A stretch of 14,143 nt of DNA. Origin: Thermoplasmata archaeon (GTDB lineage: Archaea > Thermoplasmatota > Thermoplasmata > Thermoplasmatales > Thermoplasmataceae). A program made the position numbers and the translations under genes. Numbering within the stretch: position 1 is the stretch's first letter; each line of letters starts with the position of its first letter. The DNA lies in contig JAJZNS010000029.1 in NCBI GenBank assembly GCA_021811635.1, positions 1 to 14,143 on the forward strand. The letters are read 5' to 3'. Shown here in pieces: positions 1 through 6,881 of this stretch. The notes under the pieces are model-generated. The model searched no databases. It saw nothing but the letters and a program-made list of their open reading frames with translations, and had not been told where the DNA came from.

Positions 1-474
1 GACAGGAAGACCAACTCCTTTGCCCAGTATTACGGGTCGCAAAATACGGACGGGGCGCTTCTCAGGATCCCCCATTTCGGAATCCTCCCGCCAAACGACG
101 AGATCATCCAGTCGACGGTGAAGAGAATAGAGGATGAGCTTATGACGAAGGACTTCCTTTTCAGGCGGTACACAAACGATGACGGCCTGAAATGCCCCGA
201 CAACGCCTTTCTCCTGCTTTCATACTGGTATGTGGAAGACCTGGTTCTCATGAGGGAATATGAAAAGGCCAGGGAGGTCTTCGATCATCTGCAGAAATTC
301 TCCAATCACCTTTACCTGATGTCAGAGGAAGTGGATCTGGAGTCCCTTGAGCCCATCGGGAATTTCCCGCAGGCCATGAGTCATCTTGGTCTCATAAGGG
401 CAGCAAAGCGCCTTAACGATGTCTTCAAGGGAAAGTCCCAGATTTACCGGAAAGAGGGGATACAGGATCAGTAG
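1..474 (+). CDS. GH15 glycoside hydrolase (glucoamylase/trehalase type), C-terminal part, 5' truncated by window edge
   Basis: Frame 1 is open from the first base to a TAG at 472-474, giving the last 157 residues of a longer protein; the GTG at 118 is internal and not the start. The sequence has the typical end of the GH15 (alpha/alpha)6 barrel: a segment rich in F, Y and W (NAFLLLSYWYVEDLVLM), then a helix (YEKAREVFDHLQKF), then SEEVD, where the second catalytic glutamate of the family is expected, and the closing block GNFPQAMSHLGLI. GH15 enzymes remove glucose from the ends of alpha-glucans, and characterised Thermoplasma members include trehalases, so the substrate (maltooligosaccharide or trehalose) cannot be decided from this end. 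No signal is visible because the N-terminus is missing. It ends 7 nt inside the convergent gene at 468-998. The family call is firm; the substrate is open. Confidence 0.92.
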   Translation, partial: DRKTNSFAQYYGSQNTDGALLRIPHFGILPPNDEIIQSTVKRIEDELMTKDFLFRRYTNDDGLKCPDNAFLLLSYWYVEDLVLMREYEKAREVFDHLQKFSNHLYLMSEEVDLESLEPIGNFPQAMSHLGLIRAAKRLNDVFKGKSQIYRKEGIQDQ

Positions 475-998
475 TTGCGCCTGAGTGCTATGCTGATCTC
501 CCTCCTCCTTATCACATAGGCGAGAATCAGTATTCCACCACCTGAGACCAGCAGGGCAAGAGCAAGATCCAGCAAAACAAGGGAGACGAAGGGCACCACC
601 GACATGTACACGGTGAAATTCAGATTGCTGTTGCCGTTGTTCTGGAATCCTATCTGCCACGTTCCTGACTGTGGCGCCACAATAACATCTGAAACAGATG
701 CGGAGAGGGTCACATTTGTATATGCGATGCTCTGGTTCCCTGGGGATACCAGATATACGGTAAGGCTGATTGCACTGCTCCCGGAATATTCAGGAGTAAC
801 TACGTATTCCAGATCATCCCCGGCATTCACGTACCTGGAAAACGTGAGCGAGCCGGATGAGTGCGGTGCAACGCTCTGAACTGGGAATCCCTCTCCTCCG
901 GAACCTATCTCGGACAGGGAAATCCCAAGGAAAACAAGCGAGGCGGCGACAACGATCGCCCCGATCCTGAAGAGCATCCTCGGGCTGGGTATGGCCAT
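468..998 (-). CDS. Small surface protein with two membrane anchors, unknown function
   Basis: This gene encodes 176 residues from the ATG at 998. A GTG two codons upstream (1004) is possible, but a TATA-like element centred near 1023 lies 25 nt from 998, so a leaderless start at the ATG fits better. The protein has an N-terminal hydrophobic helix (about residues 10-28), then about 100 polar residues rich in Ser, Thr, Asn, Gly and Val that look like a beta-sandwich outside the cell, with sequons such as NQS, NVT and NFT, then a second hydrophobic helix (about 132-160) followed by the basic stretch RRRE and a short basic tail. This predicts an outward-facing domain held by both ends. No family is recognised. 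It lies 43 nt downstream of valS on the same strand and may be read through from it, although it has its own promoter-like box. It overlaps the GH15 gene tail to tail by 7 nt. Confidence 0.75.
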   Translation of the reverse strand: MAIPSPRMLFRIGAIVVAASLVFLGISLSEIGSGGEGFPVQSVAPHSSGSLTFSRYVNAGDDLEYVVTPEYSGSSAISLTVYLVSPGNQSIAYTNVTLSASVSDVIVAPQSGTWQIGFQNNGNSNLNFTVYMSVVPFVSLVLLDLALALLVSGGGILILAYVIRRREISIALRRNY

Positions 999-1018
999 AT
1001 CCACTTAATGCCGATCCG

Positions 1019-1027
1019 TTAAAATAA
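1019..1027 (-). promoter_or_regulatory. TATA-like box for the 468-998 gene
   Basis: Read on the minus strand the sequence is TTATTTTAA, centred about 25 nt before the ATG at 998. That is archaeal TATA-to-start spacing and predicts a leaderless transcript. It lies in the 43-nt gap after valS, so the downstream gene may not depend on valS transcription. Confidence 0.45.
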
Positions 1028-1041
1028 TGATCGATCCCCTA

Positions 1042-3396
1042 TCAGGTTTCCACGCTTATCTCCTGGGCACTGCCCGCAAAGACAAGATCATCGACCTTCA
1101 GCAATCTGCATACGAGCGCTGCATCCCTCTTGATTGACGCCTCCGGGCCGCGCACGGCCACCCTTGGTATCGTGGCAGAGGGGGCAATCTGTCTCGATGA
1201 TCTTATGGATCTTATCCCCGCTATCATTTTCAGGGTATTCTCGAAATCGGTCTCCCTGAACGTAATGCCATCCATATCGGGCCATCTTTCCATGTGCAGG
1301 CTATCCAGCTTTCCCGGGACCGAAAGATTGCTGTAAACCTCCTCGGTTATGAATGGCATTATTGGGGCATAAAGTTTCAGCACGGTGAGAAATACGAAAT
1401 AAGCCACACTCAGGCTGCTGCCATCCGGGTCTTTACCTGCCCTGGACTCGCTCTTCAGTATTTCCAGGTAGTTGTCGCAGTAGCTGCCCCAGAAGAAGGT
1501 GTCAAGGGCCAGCCTGCCTCTGTAGAAATTGTGATCCTCCATAGCGGAAGTCATCTCGGAAGCAACTGTTTTCAGTGAATTAAGTATCCACGAGTCATAC
1601 GGCGCGCTGCTTTCATATGCTGGAGACACCGTTTTCCCGTCTGCAAGCATTGAAAGTAGCCTGGCGACGTTGTGGATCTTCACCACCAGCCTGCGCCCCC
1701 TAACCAGCTCCTGGTCATTCAGGGTGACGTCTTCCCAGGGGGATACAGACGCGCTCCAGTATCGCAGCGCGTCTGAACCGTACTTCTCTATGATCTGGGA
1801 TGGGGAAAGGGCATTCCCCTTGCTCTTGCTCATTTTCTTGCCCTCAGGATCAGTTACGTTTCCGCTGATTGAAATTTCCCTCCAGGGAATGCCTGAATGG
1901 TTGAGATGCGCCCTGAGTATGGTGGTGAAGGCCCAGGTGGAAATTATGTCATGTGCCTGGAACCTGCAGCTGAATGGATACTCCGGCTCGCCCAGCCCGT
2001 ATCTGTTCATTGCAATGTCGGGAGTGAGCGAGGAAGTGGCCCATGTGTCCATGACGTCCGTGTCCGGAACAAGATCACCCGATCCGCACTTTTCACATTT
2101 TTGGCCCCCAGAACCGAGCCTTGGATCCACCGGGAGTTCCTCGTCTTTTGGCAGGACTGCAGATCCGCAATTCCTGCAGTACCATACAGGGAACGGGATC
2201 CCGTAAAATCTCTGTCTGGAAATGCACCAGTCCCACCTGAGGCCGTTCACCCAGTTCTCGTAACGGATTCTCATGAAATCAGGTTTCCAGAGAATCTCCC
2301 TTCCCCGCTTAATCAGATCTTCCTTGAGATCAAGGCTCTTCACGAACCACTGGGTGCTTATAGAGATCTCAACCGGGGTATCGCACCTTTCATGCGCATT
2401 CACGGTGTGGACTATCTTCCTGCTCCCCTTCAGGTACCCCTCAGACTCAAGCCTCGAGATGATTGTCTTCCTTGCTTCGCCTATCCGCAGGCCTGAAAGG
2501 AACAATGCCTGGGAGTTCATCCTTCCGTCTTCTCCCACAATTTCCCTCAGCGGAAGCCTGAACTTCTTCCAAATCTCGAGATCGTTCTGATCGCCGAAGG
2601 TGCAGACCATCTCTGCCCCGGTTCCCTTATCCATTACCACGGACTCGTCCTTGATTACTGGCACCTCATACCCGGCTATAGGGACCCTGACCCTTGATCC
2701 TGCAACTGGCCTGTACCGCTCATCGGAAGGGTTTACGGCGATTGCCACACATGCAAACAGCAGTTCCGGTCTTGTGGTGGAAATGACCACGTTTCCATCA
2801 TCTCCCCTGAACTCTATGTCCACGAAGTCCGTTTCTTTTGTCTTGTTCTTCAATTCGCTCTGGGAGATGGCAGTCCCGCAAGTGGGGCACCAGTAAGACG
2901 GAGCCCTTGCCCTGTAAGCGGTACCGCTTCTAAGGAGATCCAGAAACAGCTTCTGGGAAATCCTCTGGGTATCCCTTTCCACGGTGCGGTAGGGATGCCT
3001 GAAGTCAGCGCTCAATCCCATGTTCATTGCCATTGCCGTCATCTCCTTCTCCAGATCAGTGCTTATCCTGAAACACTCTGCATTGAACTCTGAAAGGTTT
3101 TCCCTGCTCCCCCTCTTTCCCAGCACCTTTTCCACATATCTTTCTGTGGGCAGGCCGTTATCATCCAGTCCCCACGGGTAAAGCACGCGATAACCTCTCA
3201 TCCTTCTGTATCTGGCAACAAAATCCTGATGCGGATATGAAAAGGCATGCCCCATGTGCAGGGCACCCGACACGGTAGGAGGAGGGGTATCGATTGAATA
3301 GAGGCCTTTCCCGGACTGCTTTTTGAATTCGAATATGCCCCCTTCATACCAGCGGTCCTTCCATTTCTCCTCAACCGCTTTTATATCCAGATCCAT
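1042..3396 (-). CDS. valS: Valyl-tRNA synthetase
   Basis: This is a class I aminoacyl-tRNA synthetase of 784 residues that charges tRNA-Val in the cytoplasm. The Rossmann-fold signature HMGH is at residues 47-50 inside PPPTVSGALHMGHA, the valine-type form, followed by GLDDNGLPTER (about 76-86). The KMSKS loop (KKMSKSKGNALSP) is near residue 520. Cysteine pairs at 170/173 (YWCPTCG) and near 407 (WYCRNCG) and 434 (CEKCG) are probable zinc knuckles. The middle part holds the CP1 editing domain, which in this family removes mischarged threonine. A helical anticodon-binding domain follows KMSKS. The protein lacks the long C-terminal coiled coil of bacterial ValS (about 880-950 residues), as expected for the archaeal form. 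The start is fixed by the domain beginning and by a TATA-like box 24 nt upstream. It is divergent from the dtdA unit. IleS is excluded by the DDNGLPTER and PTVSG motifs. Confidence 0.96.
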   Translation of the reverse strand: MDLDIKAVEEKWKDRWYEGGIFEFKKQSGKGLYSIDTPPPTVSGALHMGHAFSYPHQDFVARYRRMRGYRVLYPWGLDDNGLPTERYVEKVLGKRGSRENLSEFNAECFRISTDLEKEMTAMAMNMGLSADFRHPYRTVERDTQRISQKLFLDLLRSGTAYRARAPSYWCPTCGTAISQSELKNKTKETDFVDIEFRGDDGNVVISTTRPELLFACVAIAVNPSDERYRPVAGSRVRVPIAGYEVPVIKDESVVMDKGTGAEMVCTFGDQNDLEIWKKFRLPLREIVGEDGRMNSQALFLSGLRIGEARKTIISRLESEGYLKGSRKIVHTVNAHERCDTPVEISISTQWFVKSLDLKEDLIKRGREILWKPDFMRIRYENWVNGLRWDWCISRQRFYGIPFPVWYCRNCGSAVLPKDEELPVDPRLGSGGQKCEKCGSGDLVPDTDVMDTWATSSLTPDIAMNRYGLGEPEYPFSCRFQAHDIISTWAFTTILRAHLNHSGIPWREISISGNVTDPEGKKMSKSKGNALSPSQIIEKYGSDALRYWSASVSPWEDVTLNDQELVRGRRLVVKIHNVARLLSMLADGKTVSPAYESSAPYDSWILNSLKTVASEMTSAMEDHNFYRGRLALDTFFWGSYCDNYLEILKSESRAGKDPDGSSLSVAYFVFLTVLKLYAPIMPFITEEVYSNLSVPGKLDSLHMERWPDMDGITFRETDFENTLKMIAGIRSIRSSRQIAPSATIPRVAVRGPEASIKRDAALVCRLLKVDDLVFAGSAQEISVET

Positions 3397-3415
3397 CGGT
3401 CTGCATTTTTTTTCC

Positions 3416-3424
3416 GTATAATTA
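3416..3424 (-). promoter_or_regulatory. valS promoter (TATA box)
   Basis: On the minus strand the element reads TAATTATAC, centred at about 3420, 24 nt from the valS ATG at 3396. The spacing implies a leaderless or almost leaderless valS mRNA. Only about 40 bp separate it from the oppositely oriented box at 3456-3464, so this is a compact divergent promoter. Confidence 0.55.
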
Positions 3425-3455
3425 GAATTCTGTCTGGTCTGCTAAAAAACAGTCA

Positions 3456-3464
3456 CTTTTAAAC
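3456..3464 (+). promoter_or_regulatory. Promoter (TATA box) of the 3488-4716 unit
   Basis: CTTTTAAAC is centred at about 3460. Archaeal transcription usually starts about 25 nt further on, near 3486, which is just before the ATG at 3488. This favours 3488 over the upstream in-frame ATG at 3476 as the true start, and a leaderless message. Confidence 0.5.
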
Positions 3465-3487
3465 CCCTGTCAGGAATGGTGGGTAGA

Positions 3488-3919
3488 ATGTCAGGGAACC
3501 GGGTCGATCCGCGAGAACGGATTGCGGAAATGCTCGCCAAAAGCATAAGCGAATACAATTCGCTGTACAGGCGAACCAGCATGGGGAACGCCAGGGAGTT
3601 CCTGGAGTTTTTCATCGGCATAAACAGAAGCTGCCTGACAGCCCTGAGAAAGAAGGAGAGCGTTGCTGTACCGATCGACCTGCATACGGACATACACACC
3701 ACAGATCATCTTTCGCCACAGGAATCAACGGATTCAGGAAGCCTCTCAAGTATTCTCCGTTTCATGACAAGTGAGCAGAGGAAGCTTTACGAAGGTGCAG
3801 AAAAAATCTCAAGAAAAGCCGGATTCCAGATTGGATCGGCAGAGGAGTCCGTGGTTGAGGTTCTGCAGAAGGCGAGCATGAAAGCAGAGATAATCTACGA
3901 CGAAATCATACAGAAATAA
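3488..3919 (+). CDS. Conserved-looking helical protein of unknown function, upstream of dtdA
   Basis: This gene encodes 143 residues from the ATG at 3488; an in-frame ATG at 3476 would add four residues but lies upstream of the predicted transcription start. No family is recognised. The protein is soluble and charged, with no signal or membrane helix. It appears to consist of two helical halves (about residues 8-52 and 88-143) joined by a Ser/Thr/Asp-rich linker that contains a histidine cluster, DLHTDIHTTDH (about 64-74). The cluster could bind a metal, but no paired ExxH motif of ferritin-like proteins is seen. The C-terminal helix has the pattern EGAEKISRKAG and QKASMKAEIIYDEI. The stop is 5 nt before the dtdA start, so the two genes are very probably co-transcribed and possibly translationally coupled, which suggests a role near translation or tRNA quality control; this is inference from position only. 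Confidence 0.8.
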   Translation: MSGNRVDPRERIAEMLAKSISEYNSLYRRTSMGNAREFLEFFIGINRSCLTALRKKESVAVPIDLHTDIHTTDHLSPQESTDSGSLSSILRFMTSEQRKLYEGAEKISRKAGFQIGSAEESVVEVLQKASMKAEIIYDEIIQK

Positions 3920-3924
3920 TACTG

Positions 3925-4716
3925 ATGATCATAGCAGTTTCATCCGTTTCAGATCCTGCAAGCAGGCGAATGGGGGAATATCTTGTTGAGAATTACGGGC
4001 TGGACAGAATCGACATCTCAACATTCAGGAAGGCCAACCTGACGCTCAAGATAATCGACGCTTCACACCTGTATTCAGACACAGAGGAGATCATCCGCAG
4101 TGCGAAGACTTCGGGGCCACCGGAAGGAATAGTCTTCCTTTCAAAACACAGCTCCAGCGCAAAAATCAGGTCCATGACAGTGCATCCCGTCGGAAATTTC
4201 TCTGAAGCGTTACTTGGAGGCCTTGAAGGCAGGCTTTCACGTGCATTCCCAGACAGGATGACCGATACATTAAGGAATCTCAAGGCCAGGAATACGGTAA
4301 AGGAGATGGAGGTGACGTTTGAAGCCACCCACCATGGACCATTCACCCAGACACCGGCATTCTATCTTGAGATAGGGACAACCGAGGAGGAGTGGAATAA
4401 TGAGGCCATCCTCGACTGCGTCCTGTCCTCGCTGGTCGAAGCAAAGGGGAACACATACCCGAACTTCGTAGGCATCGGTGGAGGCCATTATGCGCCAAAA
4501 TTCACGCAATATGTAATGTCTGAGAAAGTGAACATCGGCCACATAGTCCCGAAGTACCAGAGGGATCACGTAAATGATCAGACAATCAGGCAGGCGGTGG
4601 AAATGACTCCAAACTGCAGAGGGCTCATCATGGACTTCAAGGGATGCAACTCTGAGATGAGAAACACTGCCAGGGCAGTTGCAGCCGATATGGGCCTGGA
4701 GCTGATTGAAATTTAA
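3925..4716 (+). CDS. dtdA: D-aminoacyl-tRNA deacylase, archaeal/plant type
   Basis: This is a protein of 263 residues, the usual length for archaeal DtdA (GEK1 family). The enzyme hydrolyses D-aminoacyl-tRNAs such as D-Tyr-tRNA so that D-amino acids are not trapped on tRNA or used by the ribosome. The family landmarks are present in order: an N-terminal alpha/beta part, FLSKHSS (71-77), EATHHGP (133-139) with its conserved histidine pair, GIGGGHYAPKFT (183-194) and GHIVPKY (205-211). The histidines in these motifs are the expected zinc and catalytic ligands. It starts 5 nt after the previous stop, with no clear Shine-Dalgarno sequence, which suggests coupling to the upstream gene. It is followed by an AT-rich gap (4717-4881) in which a new promoter begins. 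The identification is firm. Its position directly upstream of an operon with possible D-glutamate chemistry is noted, but that operon has its own promoter. Confidence 0.95.
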   Translation: MIIAVSSVSDPASRRMGEYLVENYGLDRIDISTFRKANLTLKIIDASHLYSDTEEIIRSAKTSGPPEGIVFLSKHSSSAKIRSMTVHPVGNFSEALLGGLEGRLSRAFPDRMTDTLRNLKARNTVKEMEVTFEATHHGPFTQTPAFYLEIGTTEEEWNNEAILDCVLSSLVEAKGNTYPNFVGIGGGHYAPKFTQYVMSEKVNIGHIVPKYQRDHVNDQTIRQAVEMTPNCRGLIMDFKGCNSEMRNTARAVAADMGLELIEI

Positions 4717-4820
4717 TCATAACAATAAATAATATTATAATTATGTTTATGTTAAAATTTTGTCGGATGCCGGATAATTCAGGGTCCCCTTTACATTTGT
4801 AGTAAGATATTAGACACAAC

Positions 4821-4833
4821 ATTTATATATAAT
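4821..4833 (+). promoter_or_regulatory. Promoter (TATA box) of the 4882-8286 operon
   Basis: The element ATTTATATATAAT is a strong archaeal TATA box centred near 4826, which predicts transcription from about 4851. The ATG of the first gene is at 4882, so this mRNA has a leader of about 30 nt, unlike the leaderless-looking neighbours. The leader holds GAGGGG and AAAGGT as possible ribosome-binding sequence. Confidence 0.65.
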
Positions 4834-4834
4834 A

Positions 4835-4860
4835 GAAACCTGACATTTTTAACAGGTTTC
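4835..4860. promoter_or_regulatory. Perfect 8-bp inverted repeat, candidate operator
   Basis: GAAACCTG (4835-4842) and CAGGTTTC (4853-4860) are exact reverse complements separated by 10 nt. The repeat begins right after the TATA box and its right arm covers the predicted transcription start near 4851. Because the left arm would not be in the RNA, a protein-binding operator for a dimeric regulator is more likely than an RNA hairpin. The regulator is not encoded in this window. Confidence 0.55.
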
Positions 4861-4872
4861 TCCTGAGGGGAA
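4858..4872 (+). other. Small leader hairpin just upstream of the first operon gene
   Basis: TTCTCC and GGGGAA can pair as a 6-bp stem with one G-U pair around a TGA loop. The stem sits in the predicted 5' leader 9 nt before the ATG at 4882 and would hide GAGGGG, one of two possible ribosome-binding sequences. It is short, so a regulatory role is only a possibility. Confidence 0.3.
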
Positions 4873-4881
4873 CAAAAGGTA

Positions 4882-5850
4882 ATGGAGATAGTGAGTGAGG
4901 AGGAAGAACCTCCGGATACGACTCCTTTTTTTAGGGCCAGCAATATTGAAAAATCCCTCAAACTCAAGAAATTGTACATCAAGTTTGAAGGGGCGAGCAT
5001 AACCGGGACTCAGAAAGACAGGATCTCAAGGTTGCATGCAAGAAGGGCTAAAGCGCTGGGATATGACACCCTGTCGCTGGCTTCCTGCGGTAACTATGGA
5101 GCTTCAGTCTCGTATTATGCCAGGGTGCAAGGGCTTGGGAGCGTAGTGGCGGTACCGAGTGGATATTCGGGGGAGAGAAACGCGGAGATTGAACAGTATG
5201 GCGGAACTCTCCTGCGTGAGGACGGGAAGTATGAAAATCTTGTAGACATGATGCGGGACCTTGGCAACGATAACTGCTGGTACGACTGCAACCCAGGTTC
5301 GCAGAACTCATTCATCGACTTCCTTGGGTACGAGAACATAGCGTTTGAAATCATTTCCCAGCTGGGGCATGCACCCAACTTCGTAGCCGTCCCCGTGGGC
5401 AATGGAACCACGATGACCGGCATATATTCCGGATTCAAGAAAGCCTACAGGATGGGGCAGATCGATCATATTCCAAGACTGATCGCCTCCTCTACCGACG
5501 GCGGGAACGCGATTGTGCACTCGTGGAAGATGAAGAGCAGGAAGATAGTTGACCTTGATCCGCTGCGCCTAAAGGAAAGCAGGGCGAACGAGCCGCTGGT
5601 ATCGTATCATTCAATCGACGGACAGAAGGCGCTCAATGCCATTTACGAGAGCCGGGGATTCGCCGGATACGTTTCCGACGAGGAGATGATCCGCACCTCA
5701 TCCTTCATTGAAAGGCTGGAAAAGGTGCAGGCTCTGCCCGCCTCTTCTTCCGCACTTTCCGTTGCAGTCAGGGTGATGCGAAAATTCGTGGATTATCCAG
5801 AGTGTGTGGTTGTTCTGACAGGAAGAGGAAAGCCGTGGACAACGCAGTAA
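4882..5850 (+). CDS. PLP-dependent fold-type II enzyme, threonine-synthase-like
   Basis: This gene encodes 322 residues. The PLP-binding lysine is Lys45 in GTQKDR, corresponding to the SFKDR motif of threonine synthase and cysteate synthase. SCGNYGAS (68-75) is the substrate loop normally written SSGNTGAS, and PVGNGTTMTG (171-180) is the glycine-rich loop that holds the PLP phosphate. VVVLTGRGKPW near the end is the typical last strand. It is shorter than most threonine synthases and lacks their N-terminal zinc-finger or extra domain; the acidic start (EIVSEEEEPPDTTP) leads directly into the fold. Fold-type II enzymes catalyse beta- or gamma-replacement, elimination or racemisation of amino acids; the actual substrate is unknown. 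Its end overlaps the next gene by 16 nt, so it is the first gene of a three-gene operon with a DgcN-like and a MurL-like protein. It may be an amino-acid beta-replacement or racemase enzyme rather than ThrC. Confidence 0.88.
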   Translation: MEIVSEEEEPPDTTPFFRASNIEKSLKLKKLYIKFEGASITGTQKDRISRLHARRAKALGYDTLSLASCGNYGASVSYYARVQGLGSVVAVPSGYSGERNAEIEQYGGTLLREDGKYENLVDMMRDLGNDNCWYDCNPGSQNSFIDFLGYENIAFEIISQLGHAPNFVAVPVGNGTTMTGIYSGFKKAYRMGQIDHIPRLIASSTDGGNAIVHSWKMKSRKIVDLDPLRLKESRANEPLVSYHSIDGQKALNAIYESRGFAGYVSDEEMIRTSSFIERLEKVQALPASSSALSVAVRVMRKFVDYPECVVVLTGRGKPWTTQ

Positions 5851-6881
5851 TTCTGAGCGAAGGAGTTTTCGGCACAACTTACGGGAAAACCGCAAACGGG
5901 TTAATCAGGTATGGTACAAGATTCCGGCCCGTGGCAGTGATAGATTCTACCAAAGCCGGAATGGATGCGGGAGAGGTGCTTGAAGGCAGGCGAAAAGGGA
6001 TTCCCATAGTCGCCACTCTGCAGGACGCGATGGCACATCATCCCTCGACCCTGGTGGTTGGAATTGCCAGTGACGGCGGTTTTCTGCCGAAGGAGTACAG
6101 GCCAGCGATCAGGGAAGGGCTGGAACATGGCTTGAACGTTGTATGCGGGCTTCATGAATTTCTCTCAGACGACCCTGAATTTTCAGAGTTGGCAAGGAAA
6201 CACAACTGCACCATAACCGATGTCAGGAAAATGTTCAGGGACATGAAGATCCCTTACACCGGTAAGATCAGGGAGGTAAAATCATTCAAGATTGCGGTGC
6301 TTGGCACTGACAGCGCCGTAGGAAAACGCACAACCGCAGTGTACCTGAACAGATCAATGCAGGAGAACAACAGGACAAGTGTTATGATCGGGACGGGTCA
6401 GACTGCCTGGATGCAGGGTTTCCCCTATACTGTAGTGATAGATGCCATGATCAACGATTTCATCTCAGGGAATCTGGAGGATACGGTTTACAGGGCTTGG
6501 AAAGACCTACACCCGGACTACATGTTCCTCGAGGGCCAGGGATCGATCCTTCATCCTGCGTATCCCGGCAGCTTTGAGATAATAGCCGCCTGCAGGCCGG
6601 ATGCCATCATACTGCAGCACTCGCCATCCCGGGTTTACTATGACGGTTTTCCCGACTTCAGGATTGAGAGCATTGAAAAGTACATCAAGATCCTGCAGCT
6701 TGTCTCCGGGAAACCGGTAATTGCAGTGTCACTGAATCTTGAAAACATTCCGCAGGATAGAAAGGAGCAGGAGATAACGGCCATGGCAAAGAGGATTGGG
6801 ATACCAGTGTTTGATCCGCTTTCCGATCTGAGAGAGATAACGAAATACATAGAGACAATCTCGCCTGAAATCAATGTCTGA
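5835..6881 (+). CDS. DUF1611 family protein with P-loop, D-glutamate N-acetyltransferase (DgcN)-like
   Basis: This gene encodes 348 residues from the GTG at 5835, chosen because GGAAGAGG lies just upstream and the family fold begins at once (DNAVILSEGVFGTTYGKTA); a GTG at 5802 would add an unlikely extension. The N-terminal half is a Rossmann-like domain (VAVIDSTKAG, VVGIASDGGFLP, GLNVVCGLHEFL). The C-terminal half has a P-loop, GTDSAVGKRTT (157-167), then GTGQTAWMQG and the family hallmark LEGQGSILHPAYPG. DUF1611 members include DgcN of marine bacteria, which acetylates D-glutamate in a D-glutamate catabolic route, usually beside an enolase-superfamily racemase (DgcA). No DgcA is present here; the neighbours are a PLP enzyme and a MurL-like protein. 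It overlaps the upstream gene by 16 nt and the downstream gene by 8 nt (ATGTCTGA). Family membership is firm; acyl acceptor and donor are inferred from the family only. Confidence 0.9.
   Translation: MDNAVILSEGVFGTTYGKTANGLIRYGTRFRPVAVIDSTKAGMDAGEVLEGRRKGIPIVATLQDAMAHHPSTLVVGIASDGGFLPKEYRPAIREGLEHGLNVVCGLHEFLSDDPEFSELARKHNCTITDVRKMFRDMKIPYTGKIREVKSFKIAVLGTDSAVGKRTTAVYLNRSMQENNRTSVMIGTGQTAWMQGFPYTVVIDAMINDFISGNLEDTVYRAWKDLHPDYMFLEGQGSILHPAYPGSFEIIAACRPDAIILQHSPSRVYYDGFPDFRIESIEKYIKILQLVSGKPVIAVSLNLENIPQDRKEQEITAMAKRIGIPVFDPLSDLREITKYIETISPEINV

Noticed and set aside
1043..2287. CAGGTTTC at 1043-1050 and 2280-2287 as further operator copies
   Set aside because: Both are single half-sites inside valS coding sequence without the partner arm; chance occurrence is sufficient.
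1897..2496. 199-codon plus-strand frame antisense to valS
   Set aside because: It lies wholly inside the conserved valS reading frame and its translation has no recognisable motif, so it is a shadow frame.
5802..5834. Upstream GTG start for the DUF1611 gene
   Set aside because: It would add a Cys/Lys/Arg-rich extension (CGCSDRKRKA) not expected before the first beta strand; the GTG at 5835 has a ribosome site and fits the fold.
4882..5850. Naming the PLP enzyme thrC
   Set aside because: The fold matches threonine synthase, but the protein is short, has SCGNYGAS in place of the usual loop and sits with non-threonine genes, so the substrate is left open.
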